Assembly (NCBI GenBank): GCA_022225965.2
Contig: JAKJXP020000046.1
Coordinates: forward strand, 248,001 to 312,000
Length of the DNA stretch: 64,000 nucleotides
Direction of reading: 5' to 3'
Origin: Diatrype stigma
Taxonomy: Eukaryota; Ascomycota; Sordariomycetes; Xylariales; Diatrypaceae
Position numbers and translations under genes: made by a program. The notes under the pieces were generated by a model. That model was not told the origin of the DNA and ran no database searches. It was given only the letters and a program-made list of their open reading frames with translations. Shown here piece after piece: positions 12,202-23,578 of this stretch (the stretch's first letter is position 1; each line of letters opens with the position of its first letter).

Positions 12202-14237
12202 ATTCTTTGTTCCGTACAGCACGCACCAACAAGCAGATACTTACTCCATGATCATTAGAATGATCTTTCCGTAGATCCCATCTAGCCCCCAATGCTATTG
12301 TAAACATAAACGTACTTCGTATAACTATGCGAATTTACTATACAGTATACGTATACGCAGGAGGAATGAAGAAAACATCTGCGTAGAAAGTTGGGCCCGC
12401 TTCATGTAATTATATAATTTAACAAGACCTTCGTAACCTCCCTCTTGAGCGAGTCAAAATGGCATGATGGGTGCATATGAGTATCAGTACCCACACAAAA
12501 TCGTTCGGTGCAAGCAACAAACTCATCACCTTACATATTTGGAAGTGCCCCTTGTCGCTCAATGCGAAGTTAGTCAAAGTCGGCTTTTCACCAGTCTGAC
12601 ACAGCAAGACCTTTGTCCCCGATGACAACCACGCGTATATCCAGGTGATATACAAAGTAAGCTCATCGAATATCCTGCTGTACATAAGCTCGCCGGTCAC
12701 AGTTTCATTATTTCTCCAACGTAGCATGTTTGAAAGCATGTCCGGGGCCGATCTCTATCTATAACGACGAAGCAAACGACGCAAGGTAAGCGAGGGGTTT
12801 GCTATACTCACCCTGTTCGCCCTGCCAGCCTGCCTGCTTGCGCAAGCCGACGTGATCCGCCCCTAACTAGGGTCCCCTTCGGATTCAAAAAAAACCCCCA
12901 TTGTTGGATAACTGCTTAGCAGGTACACAGCATGTGTCTTTTCCAAGATATTCACTCCCCTCGTACTGTATAATTACTTGGCCAGGTTAATTTTTCCTAC
13001 CTAGGTAGTCAATCCTCTCCCCAACTTTAGCCGGTGGCGCGGACATCGGCCTGCGGTTTCGTGCATGAACCACGTAGGTATTAATGGTGCTCACCTTCTC
13101 CGTTGAGTATACTCCATATTGCGCATATTCATGCTCTTACAAAGCTGAAATCCAATGCCCCCTTAAGACACACTTTTGTATGTTAATACATGGAGGCGTC
13201 TTCTCGTTTAACATTACCGACATGCATGTGATTCTCTGACAGAAACGCCTGTTTTGCATTGAACTCTCGCGGTCTACATATAATCTGTCATACCTTGTCA
13301 CTACGCTGAAGCTCTGTCCTTTGCAAGAGGGTAGGTCCTCGCCTAGGTTAAAGTCTCATGGGTGTCGTGTCACGTCGCCAGGGGCCAGGCGCGGCGTATC
13401 TTGAGTATGCGGTACCTGGACATCATCCATGCCCTCCTTTTCGGTTTACTATGGGTCCCAACGTGGTTCCTAGTCAAAGCTGGGGTCATGTAGGAAGGTG
13501 AAGAAGGAGGCTAACCTCCTGATACAGCAATGCTGTAGGTACCGAGCTGAACGCTTTGCAGTCCGTTCCCTATCAAATTCCAGTAGCTCCCGCGCTGTAC
13601 TTCACGTATTCCACCATTTCCTATCTGTAAGTAGCGCGAATATCGGGGTGGTGTCCATTCTTCGCCCTTTGGCTTGTAAGGGCTTCAAATCCCATCTAAA
13701 TGCCATGGCGGCAGCAAGAAGTCCCGCGAACTCTTGAAGGTTTTGACCAATATCTGGCACTTGCTCATGATACAGTTCCTATCCATAAATGATCGGGTTG
13801 TCTGTCGAGCCCGCTGCCCTGTCGAGATGGCAGCCCCGCATACTATGTAGCATAATCCAGATAACCGACTAGAATTCATCATGGGGACCGCACTTAGTCT
13901 AAATAACGTCACTACATAAGATCTCTATTTACTTAGTTCATTGCCCGTGCGAAAGAACTAGGATTCAGATACTTGCTCTCAATAGCTATCGGGCGGGGAG
14001 GGGGTGGGCTGAGATGGTCACTTGATGTTATAGTAGATTCAACCCCAGTGACTAGTTGTGTGTAGTTCACATGCTTGAAATGACTGTATATTCTCAATTA
14101 CGCCGCTATTATGTAGTCAACGATCCCTACTTTTCCCGTCCGATTCCAAATTCCCTGAATGCCAGTTATGTAATGAGGTGTCGATGGTGCTGCAATCTGC
14201 AGTCGGAATCCAGTCCATGAACCTTGAAGGTTCGAGA

Positions 14238-14699
14238 CTACGATATTGATTGCTTCCAGAAGAGCCTGTCGAATTTCATGTCTTTGATGAACCAATCGTC
14301 TCCCTTTCGCTTCCATGTCTCGTAATAGTAGCCCCCACCAGTGAAGAAGGCTCCACTGTCTGATCCCTTCGCACCAACATGGTAGCAACCGTTCCAGACA
14401 GCTTTAACCTCGTCGGGGCTGACCAGCTCCAGCTCGCCGGGCCCGATCATGTGAACAGTTTGGGAGTCCTTCCATGCTACGGTGCAGAATGCTACGAACT
14501 CGGCCCTCGAGAAGGACCAGTCCGTACCGCCTTGGTTGATGAGTTCGCCGTTGTCGTAGAAGCGGAGAGTCGCCTCGGGTAGGGCGATCTGGTCGAAAAG
14601 CTCCCACTGGCTAGTGTCGGCGAATCGGCAATACTGGGTCTTCTTGCGCCGGATGATTTCCGCGGTCTCATAGGGGACCGTCGTTTTGAGGATCGCCAT
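14238..14699 (-). CDS. SnoaL-like (NTF2-fold) domain protein
   Basis: Single-exon ORF of 153 residues starting MAILKTTVPYETAEIIRRKK. The motif order fits the SnoaL-like/NTF2 fold: an N-terminal helical part with QYCRFADTSQWELFD, then ATLRFYDNG, a variable middle, HMIGPGELEL, AVWNGCYHV, and a C-terminal beta part with GGGYYYETWKRKGDDWFIKDMKFDRLFW. Typical length for the family is 130-160 residues, so it appears complete. Family members act as small cyclases, hydratases or dehydratases in polyketide or terpenoid pathways, and some are uncharacterised; no substrate can be assigned here. It stands alone, with no gene within several kb on either side. The start ATG at 14699 is the only good one. 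Confidence 0.8.
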   Translation of the reverse strand: MAILKTTVPYETAEIIRRKKTQYCRFADTSQWELFDQIALPEATLRFYDNGELINQGGTDWSFSRAEFVAFCTVAWKDSQTVHMIGPGELELVSPDEVKAVWNGCYHVGAKGSDSGAFFTGGGYYYETWKRKGDDWFIKDMKFDRLFWKQSIS

Positions 14700-16008
14700 C
14701 TTGACCGAATCGTGTCACCGGAATGCGGAGGAAAGGGGGCTTGGTAGTGCAATTTCGAAGACTGCGTTTCTAATACGAGGTTGTTAGGAAAAAGAAGTTG
14801 AGAAAGCGCAGAATGGCAAGATTAATGCTCTCATATATAGAAACTTTGGAGTGCACAACCTCTGCCAAGCTACTCGCGCGAGGGGCACGGAGGCAGGCTA
14901 CGCTGGGGTCAATATGCAAGGGATGCCAACATCCCATCTCAGAGCGAATCATCTTCTCAACGGGTACCATCGTAATATTATAAAGCCAACAAAAGGCATC
15001 TGGTTCGTCGTTGCACGGTACTTCCCAGGATAGGCCCCAACATCCATTGTTTGGTGTCTATGCCATCACCCACGAAGGTGACAAGGACTAGGGACTTCGA
15101 CAGTGAGCATTCAAGCTTCCCAACAAGCAGCCTTGCAGAAATCACACGTCAATTATCGGCAATCTATTTCAGGGGCACGTGGCTGGTATCAGCTCCTTGC
15201 CTTCTGGCTGCAACCATATATACTGGACCATCCGGATTCTAGCTCTGGCAAGGTCTAGCGCTTACTTGAAGATACCTCATGCATGGTTGTATAATTGTCA
15301 CAAAGCCTTTTTGGTTGGAAGCTCAATATTTATGATCCTGCGTGTGATATGAAGACATAATATCTTGCTACTTTGAGTGGTTTGATGCTTAATCATCTCC
15401 GAGACCCACGGCTATTGGGCTTCACCCTAGAGCTGGTATTAATCTTCCAATCTTATAAATAATACATGCAATATTATCTTGTTATCCTGCATAAGTTGCT
15501 TGATGCCTCGATAATATAGCCAATAGATGAATCACAAGAGGATTTTATTCAAGAAGGACATGCTAACCTATGAGCACTCGGGGGTATCGATAGTCTATGC
15601 CTTTTCTTTCCATTCGTCTCGCCCACGAGATTTATAATCTTTGAAAGAAACAAGACCTATGCTTAGACAACGAGTCGTAGCATTTAGTAGGATTAATCCC
15701 AAATCCACTTTCCTCGGTTCTATATTTTGATATAGACATCGAACCATACACTTTAAACCTCCCACCAATCTTCGAGGTCTACCTATGTTCGAGTTCTTAT
15801 TCACATATGTTGGCTTTTCGCAGGTCACTTATATTTAGACTGATGAAAGAGATGTACAACCGTCGACGTCATTTGAATCATAGGGGTATTCTATTGCCTC
15901 TTTTGATAGGTGAACTGAGGCCTAGGACCCTCTCTATCCAATACGATCAACTATGTCATGGATGGGGAGGGGGGCAAAGGAGGTGGAATTACAAGACGGG
16001 AAGAGGGC

Positions 16009-16018
16009 NNNNNNNNNN
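16009..16018. other. Assembly gap (10 N) beside a G homopolymer
   Basis: Ten Ns followed by about 11 G. The gap lies at a G-rich, sequencing-hostile site, so its true size is unknown and flanking bases may be unreliable. Confidence 0.98.
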
Positions 16019-16602
16019 GGGGGGGGGGGAAATAACAGAGCAGTAAACAAGGAGATACTAGAAAGAAAAGCCAGAACATGATATGCTGTTATGTAGATGA
16101 TTCATAGACACATACGTATGCCTCACCATGCCATTAATTAGTCCCTGAGGGAGCAATGGCCTGGACACATCATGGTTGTACACCTATTCATATACATCAG
16201 AGATACCTACTATCAAATATGTCTAAGATGTTCGTAAGTGACAACTCAACTACATGACTAGAATGTGGATAAGATTTTTCTTCCAGAAAGTTTCTTACAT
16301 TGTTACTTACGAGACCTATTACAAGGAGCTCCCTCCTTATCGTGGCTCCCGATTAGTTGGTCCTGAAGGAAAAGTTACCAAAAATTTAGATCTCATTGAG
16401 ACCAGAACTGCCAGTGAATGATATCTTGAAAATCCTGCTTACTAATCCTAACTACTAAAAATCCTATAACTAATAGGTATCCCTGAAGCCTTACATGGTA
16501 GGTCCAGTCAGAGTCCCTCAAGGGTCATGCTTGCACACCGACTGTTTACGAAATTCAACATAGGATATCTCTATCTCGGCCGTGTGGGAGTGTCACTCGG
16601 CC

Positions 16603-16650
16603 GACGTATACGTCGTATACCATCGTATACATCGTATACATCGTATACAT
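16603..16650. repeat. CGTATACAT tandem repeat (9 bp)
   Basis: Several head-to-tail copies of a 9-bp unit containing the palindrome GTATAC, with one or two variant copies at the left. Simple repeat; no coding role seen. Confidence 0.85.
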
Positions 16651-16783
16651 CGGCCCATTCAAAAATGGACCGATGGAGCCCGGGAAGTCCAAAATCTCCA
16701 GACGGGATGCTGGACTATCGTGAAACATGATCGACATTTGGCAGCGGGTCAACTTGGGGGAACTGATCCACAGGATCACCCAG

Positions 16784-16864
16784 CCAGGCAGAGTCCGGAA
16801 AAAACCATACGGATCTCAGTGGCCCAAGCGTGACATATGTATGGTTTTTATCGGACTCTGCCTG
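16784..16864. repeat. Foldback structure (about 27-bp imperfect arms, 28-nt loop)
   Basis: The left arm 16784-16810 (GGCAGAGTCCGG core, ending ACCATAC) and the right arm 16839-16864 are reverse complements with about 2-3 mismatches. The arms flank a 28-nt loop. The size resembles a small-RNA precursor hairpin or the remnant of a miniature foldback transposon. No ORF crosses it. Confidence 0.75.
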
Positions 16865-19266
16865 CCAGCAGGAGCCTTCCATGTCATAAACATGCGCTTT
16901 TAAGTAAATATAGTGAACTGTCGTCGCAATACCGCTAGACGATACGTGCATCAAGTGCTAATAGATGTTGCAGTACGGAGGAACTAACCTATCATCCTAT
17001 GTATGTGCAGTGATAGTACGTAAATCAGCCAAAGACACTGGGCTAGGTATGGGATTGACATCAATGAGGACTCAAGCATCCCTCCGCGTAATTTTTCCAC
17101 CTCTCCATTAGAAGACAGCTCTCGAATGGCTGTTGATAACGTCCGACATGCGGGAGCTTTTGGGGATGTGAGCGAGGAAGCAGCTCATAAACGTGCAGGA
17201 TAGCTTCAGAAGGTACGTATGTACGAAGTATGAGCAAGTTGCAACACATTGGCGTCTTTGAACGTGAGCAGATCCTGCCTGCTTTGCGGTATGCATACAT
17301 ACCCACACGTTCTGATCAATACCATACCGTGACAAGTGCTCAACACACACTTCGTCGGGAACAGCATATACATGTTGACATTGGACGATGGCACGTCTCC
17401 TCAAGACCCATAGGAAGTCAGCCTAGCTACCTGATCAACCACGGGCGCTTCCCAAGAACAACACGCGCGGCACACATCCTGAGTACCCTACAGGGAGGTT
17501 AGCCGTCCCAACTTCGGGCTGAAATGGCATCTCTTGATCTTGAATCACGACTAGTCCAGACCGTCCGTCGTCTACAGAACCCTACGACGGCGGTAGTTGA
17601 GCTCTATGAGGTGATGTGTCGACTGGCTGGACGTGTGGGGTTCGCCAGCGTCGCTGCCTGACTGCATGGAGATGGATGCACTTCACCTGGATCGAATTTG
17701 AAAGGGGCCTGAGTCAAGTTCCAAGCGGCAAAAATGGCATCGAATCCGCGGTGTTCCCGAGTGAAGATATGTTGCGAAGGACTCAGAACCTGTCGGAAGA
17801 GCAGTTGTGCACAGCGACGAGATGGCTCAAACTGGCGTGGCATTCGGCCGGAGGGCGCAACATCAAGTGGCGAAGGAAGCTCTAGTCGTATTAGATTAAC
17901 CAGCGAGGACTAAGGGCGTATGTAAAGTCGCGACGAGGACCTATCACGATGCTATCGTATCATTCCTGCTCGACTCTGACTGCCATTTGGTTGACAGGGA
18001 CGAGTGCACTGGAGCAAACGAGTCAACTAGAGAGCCAAGCTGCTTCCTGGTAATCAGCGGGCTTTGCCACGATCGTGGGGGCGATCCTATCGTCATATTT
18101 GTTTGGACTTCCAGGTGCGCGAAGAGGCGCAGGTGGCACGGCAAGCGCTCTTAGCTGGCCCTACGCCATCCACGGGGTCTGACTTTATGAAGCCTGGGGT
18201 GCATCCTTCTGGAAGGGTTGCTGAAAAGTAACCTTCATAATAGCGGGTGCGCTTGGATACCACTCTCGATGTAATTCAGAAAAGCTTGTGTCAACGTCAG
18301 GGTTGTATGAGAGAGGGCAACTACCCAGTTGAGCGGGTGGAAGAGTCATTTCAACAAGGCTGAAAAGTAAAATGAAGAGGCATGATACCGCGGTAGAAAT
18401 ACCGATGCTCAATACAGAGGGTCTACCTCGTGGACAAGGTAGAGGAAGCCAGGGTGGATGTTGCTTGGTGGGATCGAGCATAACGTGTCTTTAGACGTCG
18501 TGTCACCGAACGCGGGCGAAATGATATTGGCTGAACGCCATCAAACGGCACATGGGCTCTGAACGGGCGTGGGTTTATACGATGTCTGTAGATTGTATTT
18601 CCCCGGCTGAAGTGAGAGGCCCGGTGAAGTTGATTGCAACGCAGGCTAATACGACTGATCTGAATATATTGTGAGTGAAGCGGCTTTTACTAAATGGAGT
18701 ATTTGCAACGCCCTGGTAGGGCATTGCGTGGTCTCGGGCAGGGCTACATGATACTTAGTCATTGTGCTCAGTCAGGGTGAAGGACTCACTTCTCCCAGAA
18801 CCTCAAATCCTTGGTGAATGTGGACATGCTGCACCTTGATCGATGGCGGTAGTCAAACAAGTTCCCATCGGTCAGAAGTGCTGCAAGGAGCCCACTTGAA
18901 TCGATGTGCATTGGACAACTATGTGATACCGACAAAGAATGATATTTGCCATGACTACATGAGATCTTAGTTTTTGGGAAAGACCCTAGGAAAGACCCGA
19001 TTTTCGCCTTTTTCTGTCATAACTCCATGTTCCCACGTTAGCTGACGTGAGATAGAACTGATCTCTTCCCCGTTCCGCACACGGAAAGGCTCACTAACTA
19101 GAACGTTCGACTGAATCCCTTAAGCCTGGTTGATATACCGACTGTGTTATTTGACCCCCCTCAAACGCCCAAACCCCCAATGACTGATCATAAAACAACT
19201 CAACTTATTCCTTCCATCTATCCGCCGAGCCTTCACCGAGCTTCTCCTGCGTACTTGCCTGCCAGT

Positions 19267-20282
19267 CTACTGGGGTGTCTTGTACCCATCTCCAAAGGGG
19301 TCGCCACCGCCGCGGCTGGGGCTAGGGCTGACGGACCGCAATGGGCGCTGGGGCCGGAGCGCCGAAGCAGCAGCGGCACCGGTGCTCGTCTCGGCGGCGG
19401 CGGCGGTCTTGGCGATATCGAGGGCCTCCTTCTGGGCGCGCAGCTTCTTCTGGTAGCGACGGTCGCGGCAGCAGAGGAAGAAGAGCAGGCTGACGCCGAA
19501 GGTGAAGACGGTGGCCAGCAAGATGACGCAGAACCAGGTCCCCGCGCCGGAGATGGTGTTGATGCGCTCCATGCACACGTTCACCTCGTCCGCCACGCAC
19601 ACCATGTTGGAGGCGCACACGCTCGTCGTCATCGGCGTGTCGTAGCAGTCCAACGTGCTGCCCGACGCCGTGCCGGTAGATTGGACCGGGCACGTCGTCG
19701 TCGTGTACACGCTGTCGGTGCTGCACGTGAGCGAGATCGTGGCTGTTGTCGTGGCGTCCGTCGTGGTTACTTCTGCTCGAGCCGTCACGAGGGGTATGGT
19801 CGTTCTGGCTGTAGAAGAAGATTGTCAGTATCAGACAGAAGATATATGGCTGGCATAGCGGCCATCCCCGTGCTTGGATAAACGCAAGCAGCGTAGCGTG
19901 GGGATAGCCACAGCGAAGTGAAGTGAAGTGACGTACCTGCTAACTGCGGCTGCAGCCCACGACGGCGCAGCTCAGCTCCCGATGCTCCCTCGTCGCATTG
20001 CTTCACGACGAAGCTTGCTTCAATCACCGCTTCCTCCCGGGTGCACCCGGCCTTCTCGAAGCATTGCTCCAGCAGGCTCCACGAGACATAGCCCGGCGAG
20101 TATTTGAAGCAATGTTGCAGCGAGCCCTTGTCGCCGCAAGCTGCAACCTGGGCAAGCTCTTCACTCCGTTGCTGAACGCATACGGCCCGGGCCGCTGTCG
20201 CGCTGATCGTGGGTGCTTGCGACAGGAAGGCTAAGAAGAGGAAGGTGCGGGAAAGTACCGCAGTCGGTGATGATGCCCGCAT
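19267..20282 (-). CDS. Cysteine-rich cell-surface protein with signal peptide and single transmembrane helix
   Basis: Two exons (20282-19937 and 19808-19267, intron 128 bp) give 295 residues. The N-terminus (SRTFLFLAFLSQAPTISATA) looks like a signal peptide. A first extracellular segment has six Cys in about 75 residues, including CVQQ, CGDKG, CFKYS and CFEKAGC. A Thr/Ser-rich second segment follows with more Cys (TCSTDS, TCPVQ, DCYDT, VCASNMVC). Then come one hydrophobic helix (WFCVILLATVFTFGVSLLFFL), a CCRDRRYQKK stop-transfer and a short Ala/Pro/Ser-rich cytoplasmic tail. The Cys spacing of the first segment is reminiscent of CFEM proteins, but I count only six Cys there and not eight, so CFEM is not claimed. 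Likely a wall-sensing or adhesion-type surface protein; function unknown. Confidence 0.8.
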
Positions 20283-21668
20283 ATTGGAGGAAGCTGGAAG
20301 TGACTGCGGGTATGCTGACTCGTATGCTCGTGCCTTGGCTTCACCTACTAGCTACAGGGACAAGAAATGGCTCTGATAAGATAGACGAATTAGGTAAGAA
20401 CGTGGGATTGAGGTATATATATGGACGAGCTCGTGGAAGTAGGCAGTGGGTCGTGTGTTTTCCTTCGTCCTTGAGTTGTTTGTGCTACTCGGGTTTCGTA
20501 GTAGCCGCCTTGTGCTTCACAAACTGCAGTCCGGTGAGACGGGATGACTGAAAGGAGGAAGAAAAGGTCCTCACGATCGACCGACTTGCGTCCCGATGTG
20601 AGAATAATAAATCTCGAGCAATCTGCCCAACCTAGCTATCTTACCTACCGCCTAACTACCTCGCCTATCTTCCTACATGGTCTAAGGGAGGCACAGGGGC
20701 TACTTGGGGGCAGCCTTCCGCACCCGGAAAAAAAGCAGTGGCTATTTTTACTCCCCCGCTATGCCGAAAGCTTCCCAGTTGTGCCGGTCTAGCTGAGGCT
20801 GGCTCAGGTTCTGGGCGGATCTATTGGTATAGTTATGGATTTGCATCCTATTGCGCTGGGCCGCTGGCGTTGGGAAAGAGGCGGGCGCCAGGTCACGCAC
20901 GATCTAATTGCTGATGGCACAGGACAGCGCAGGACCAGCGAGGCTTTCGGCGGAGGAATCAACCAGCCCAACGCCAACTAAAAGGCGAAGTCTGCGATAG
21001 TGGGCGCTCGAAGCGGGCAAGCGGCAGGCTTCTACTGTGGTCTAGGTTTGCTAGCGGTGTTGTGTGCCTCCCGCGATCAGGGTCCAACCAGATGAACCCT
21101 GCCAAGGCCTGCCATACCAGAGCGGCCAGTAAGTTGGCAGCAACGTAAGCGGCCAAGATCTTTGTGATCCAACATGCGTGTGGTTTATGATTGCTTTTCG
21201 AGCTGCGTGCGATACAACCAACGCCTCTCAGCTGCATCTGCCAACATGTGTTTTCTGCCTGGTGTTTAATGCTGGTGTTCAGCTTCGCTTGCAGCAATAC
21301 TACAGTCAGTATCTTTCGTACCTTGACCTAACCGATTCAGCTAGTGATCGACATATGACGCTGTGATTCCATAATATGAAGCCCCTCAGTTCTTCAACTA
21401 TTTACTACTCATCAGGAACCTCAAACAAATATGAAGATACGTACATAGTTACGTATGCAATACACTCTCAAATTGAATAGAACATGAATAGTGAAGTGAA
21501 TGCCGAAACGGGTGGAAACGGGCGAATATAGATCCCACCAGGCCACGAATTTGTTCATTTAAGGGTCTATCTCCGGAGAGCTGCGTCCACCCCCTGCGAA
21601 AATAAAGCAGAAAAAGCCTTGCGCTAAAGTTAATCCTTGTCGTTATGGTCGTTACCTTATGTATATAA
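20283..21668. other. Gene-free stretch
   Basis: Upstream region of the surface-protein gene, followed by sequence with only short overlapping ORFs. Nothing recognisable was seen. Confidence 0.55.
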
Positions 21669-22460
21669 GGGGGTGTTCTCGATCAAAAGTATACTTACAA
21701 TTGTGGCCCGTAAGTACCCTGTTATTTAGACCTACTGGACCCGGCCGGAATCCGTATGCGCGTCCCATTATAATCACATAAGCAACCGGTTAATTCTAAT
21801 GCTTTTGTTCTTAAATAATACGCTGAATTCTGTTAAAGCTAATAACAACGCCACTTAATAACGCCATTCAAAATCTTACGATACGCGTTGTTTACCTTTT
21901 TTTTCTTTTTTTCTTTCTTGCCCTTTCCTTTCTTGCTTTTCCTGTTTTTTCTGTTTTTCCTGTTCTTCCTGTTTTTCCTGTTTTTCCTATTTTTCCTGCT
22001 TTTCCTGTTTTTCCTGCCCTTCTTGTTCTTTTTGCTTTTTCTGCTTTTTCTGTTCTTTTTGCCTTTCTTATTTTACGTCGCCTGTTTTTCCGAAAGTTTA
22101 AAACGTATATAAAACGTATATATTTAAAAACGTTATTACAACCAAAATCGTACGTTGCCATAAATGTAAAAACTAAATAACGTAAAAATATATATATATG
22201 AAGCTATTACGAATTGCGCTGTAAATAATACTAGCAAAAGCAGCCCTAAAAGCAGCCCAAAGCTGCTTTTAAATGGGTGGAAATCCTTTAGCAAAATATC
22301 GCGAACTTATTAAACCGGAGCACCGGGGCGGTTATTGAAAATTCAGCCGGCTAAAGGTGGATACAATTACAATTCCCCCCGAGAACGCGGTGATTCTGTC
22401 TCATTGAATCTCCATTATCCCCCCACAAATAAATTCCTGCTTTTGATCGAGAACACCCCC
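21669..22460. mobile_element. Non-autonomous DNA transposon/MITE, 21-bp perfect TIRs
   Basis: GGGGGTGTTCTCGATCAAAAG at 21669-21689 is repeated as its exact reverse complement at 22440-22460. Both ends are flanked by TAA (21666-21668 and 22461-22463), consistent with a 3-bp target-site duplication. The 792-bp interior is AT-rich and has no transposase reading frame, so the element would depend on an enzyme supplied in trans. A TWA-type target duplication is characteristic of PIF/Harbinger elements; that family assignment is an inference. Confidence 0.85.
21893..22075. repeat. Pyrimidine-rich tandem repeat (TTTTTCCTG-like units)
   Basis: About 180 bp of imperfect 9-10-bp units of the form TTTTTCCTG, making one strand almost pure pyrimidine. 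It lies inside the TIR element and creates spurious Phe/Leu-rich or Lys/Gly/Thr-rich frames. Confidence 0.9.
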
Positions 22461-22958
22461 TAAGTAAGGGGCTAAAAACTTACCAGATCTATTAAGTCAG
22501 TATCTTCATATGTAACTGATTTGTAACTCATGAAGCCAAGTTCTGGAAGGAATCATTCAAAGCCTCGGAAATGGATACTTGTGCCTGCACTCTGAATGGA
22601 CACTGATGTCCATTATAACGATATAAACCGACCGGCGTTGGCGAGCTGGTAACGCAAGTGACAGAACTGCACGCACCAAAATCGAAGAGACCCGAAAGCT
22701 GAGAGATGATTGATTATGTTATGTAGCTAGCCTAGCTGTCTTATCATTTATCCTATGAAGGTGAGGCTTGAGCCACGTGTACCTAGGACTAGCTACTATG
22801 TAGTTACACCGTCTTCTTTTTGTCACCCTCCAATGGATCCAATGATCAGTGCTTCCCATTGCTTCTGAGCTCTCGCTCATCCCAGCGCGTCTTAAGTTAC
22901 ACCGGAACATCAATCGCTTATCGTTTCCTTCAGACACCTATATGATGCATCAGATGCC

Positions 22959-23130
22959 GACCTTGCCCTCCAGCGAGAAGGAGGAAAGGGTCTGCTTCAT
23001 ATGCTGACCCCCGCGGTCTTGCTTTCCAGTGGGAAGGGGGCAGGGGTCCGCTTCATGTGTTGGCCCCCGCGACCTTGCCCTCCAGTGAGAAGGGAGCAGG
23101 GGTCTGCTTAATGTGCTGCCCCCCGCGCCC
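22959..23130. repeat. 57-bp minisatellite, three copies
   Basis: Three diverged head-to-tail copies of about 57 bp, each starting near CCTTGCCCTCCAG (22961, 23017, 23073) and ending in a C-rich GCCCCCCGCG-like stretch. Non-coding. Confidence 0.85.
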
Positions 23131-23522
23131 GCGGTCTTCAACGGGAAACATAATTGTTATCAATCACGGTAAGGCGAACCGTTGAAGCAAAGAGAATGCG
23201 AGGTAAGGAGCAATGCAATGCAGCTAATGGCGAGAGGTTGAATGGATGAAGCAAGAAGTAAGGTGGTGGTAGCGAAGGTTGGACTTGATTGTCTGGGTAT
23301 CCTTGTACCAGCCAGCGGTTGATTTTCAGATTGTTCGCAATCCGCTGGCTGTCGGCCAGGGTTCTGCGAATTTCGGAAACGCGCAGCTCGAGGAGACGGG
23401 ACGTGCTGCCCCGTCCTCGGATCTTGCCGGCTTTCGAGCCTCCCCGTGGCAGTGAGAACGACACAGTGGGGAACATACTGGCTGGCTTCTATCGTCTCGT
23501 CATGATATTGCAAGAGCAAATG

Positions 23523-23578
23523 CAAAAGCAAAAGCAAAAGCAAAAGCAAAAGCAAAAGCAAAAGCAAAAGCAAAAGCA
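23523..23578 (+). repeat. (CAAAAG)9 hexanucleotide microsatellite
   Basis: About nine perfect head-to-tail CAAAAG units. Depending on frame it reads as KQKQKQ (plus), or as poly-Leu or FCFC (minus). The same hexamer recurs in shorter runs through the following 8 kb. Confidence 0.95.

Larger units (their letters stand above)
8339..14237. other. 5.9-kb gene-free stretch
   Basis: No supportable gene seen. Open frames are short (up to 134 codons) with no domain. Small structures present: a perfect 10-bp inverted repeat at 11883-11892/11907-11916, a GGCCGGGC doublet near 12138-12152, and an 8-bp tandem repeat at 12170-12201. Composition is mixed with no obvious AT-rich block. It may contain old transposon remnants too diverged to recognise. 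Confidence 0.55.
14700..19266. other. 4.6-kb gene-poor stretch, partly AT-rich, with assembly gap
   Basis: No convincing gene. 15250-16520 is relatively AT-rich and may be a mutated transposon relic, but no polymerase or transposase motif could be read. It includes the N-gap, a 9-bp tandem repeat and a foldback structure, listed separately. Small ORFs at 17524-17655 (plus) and 18185-18481 (minus, one hydrophobic segment) have no recognisable domain. Confidence 0.55.

Noticed and set aside
12419..12739. 106-codon minus-strand ORF with hydrophobic stretch
   Set aside because: No motif, surrounded by non-coding sequence, no coding-like composition.
15603..15828. 77-codon minus-strand ORF in AT-rich DNA, possible retroelement relic
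   Set aside because: No polymerase, integrase or Gag motif can be read; a transposon origin remains only a guess.
17524..17885. Two overlapping plus-strand ORFs (45 and about 89 codons)
   Set aside because: They cannot be joined into one convincing spliced frame and resemble no known family.
18185..18481. 98-codon minus-strand ORF with one hydrophobic segment
   Set aside because: No domain, no supporting neighbours or splice structure; length is within chance expectation.
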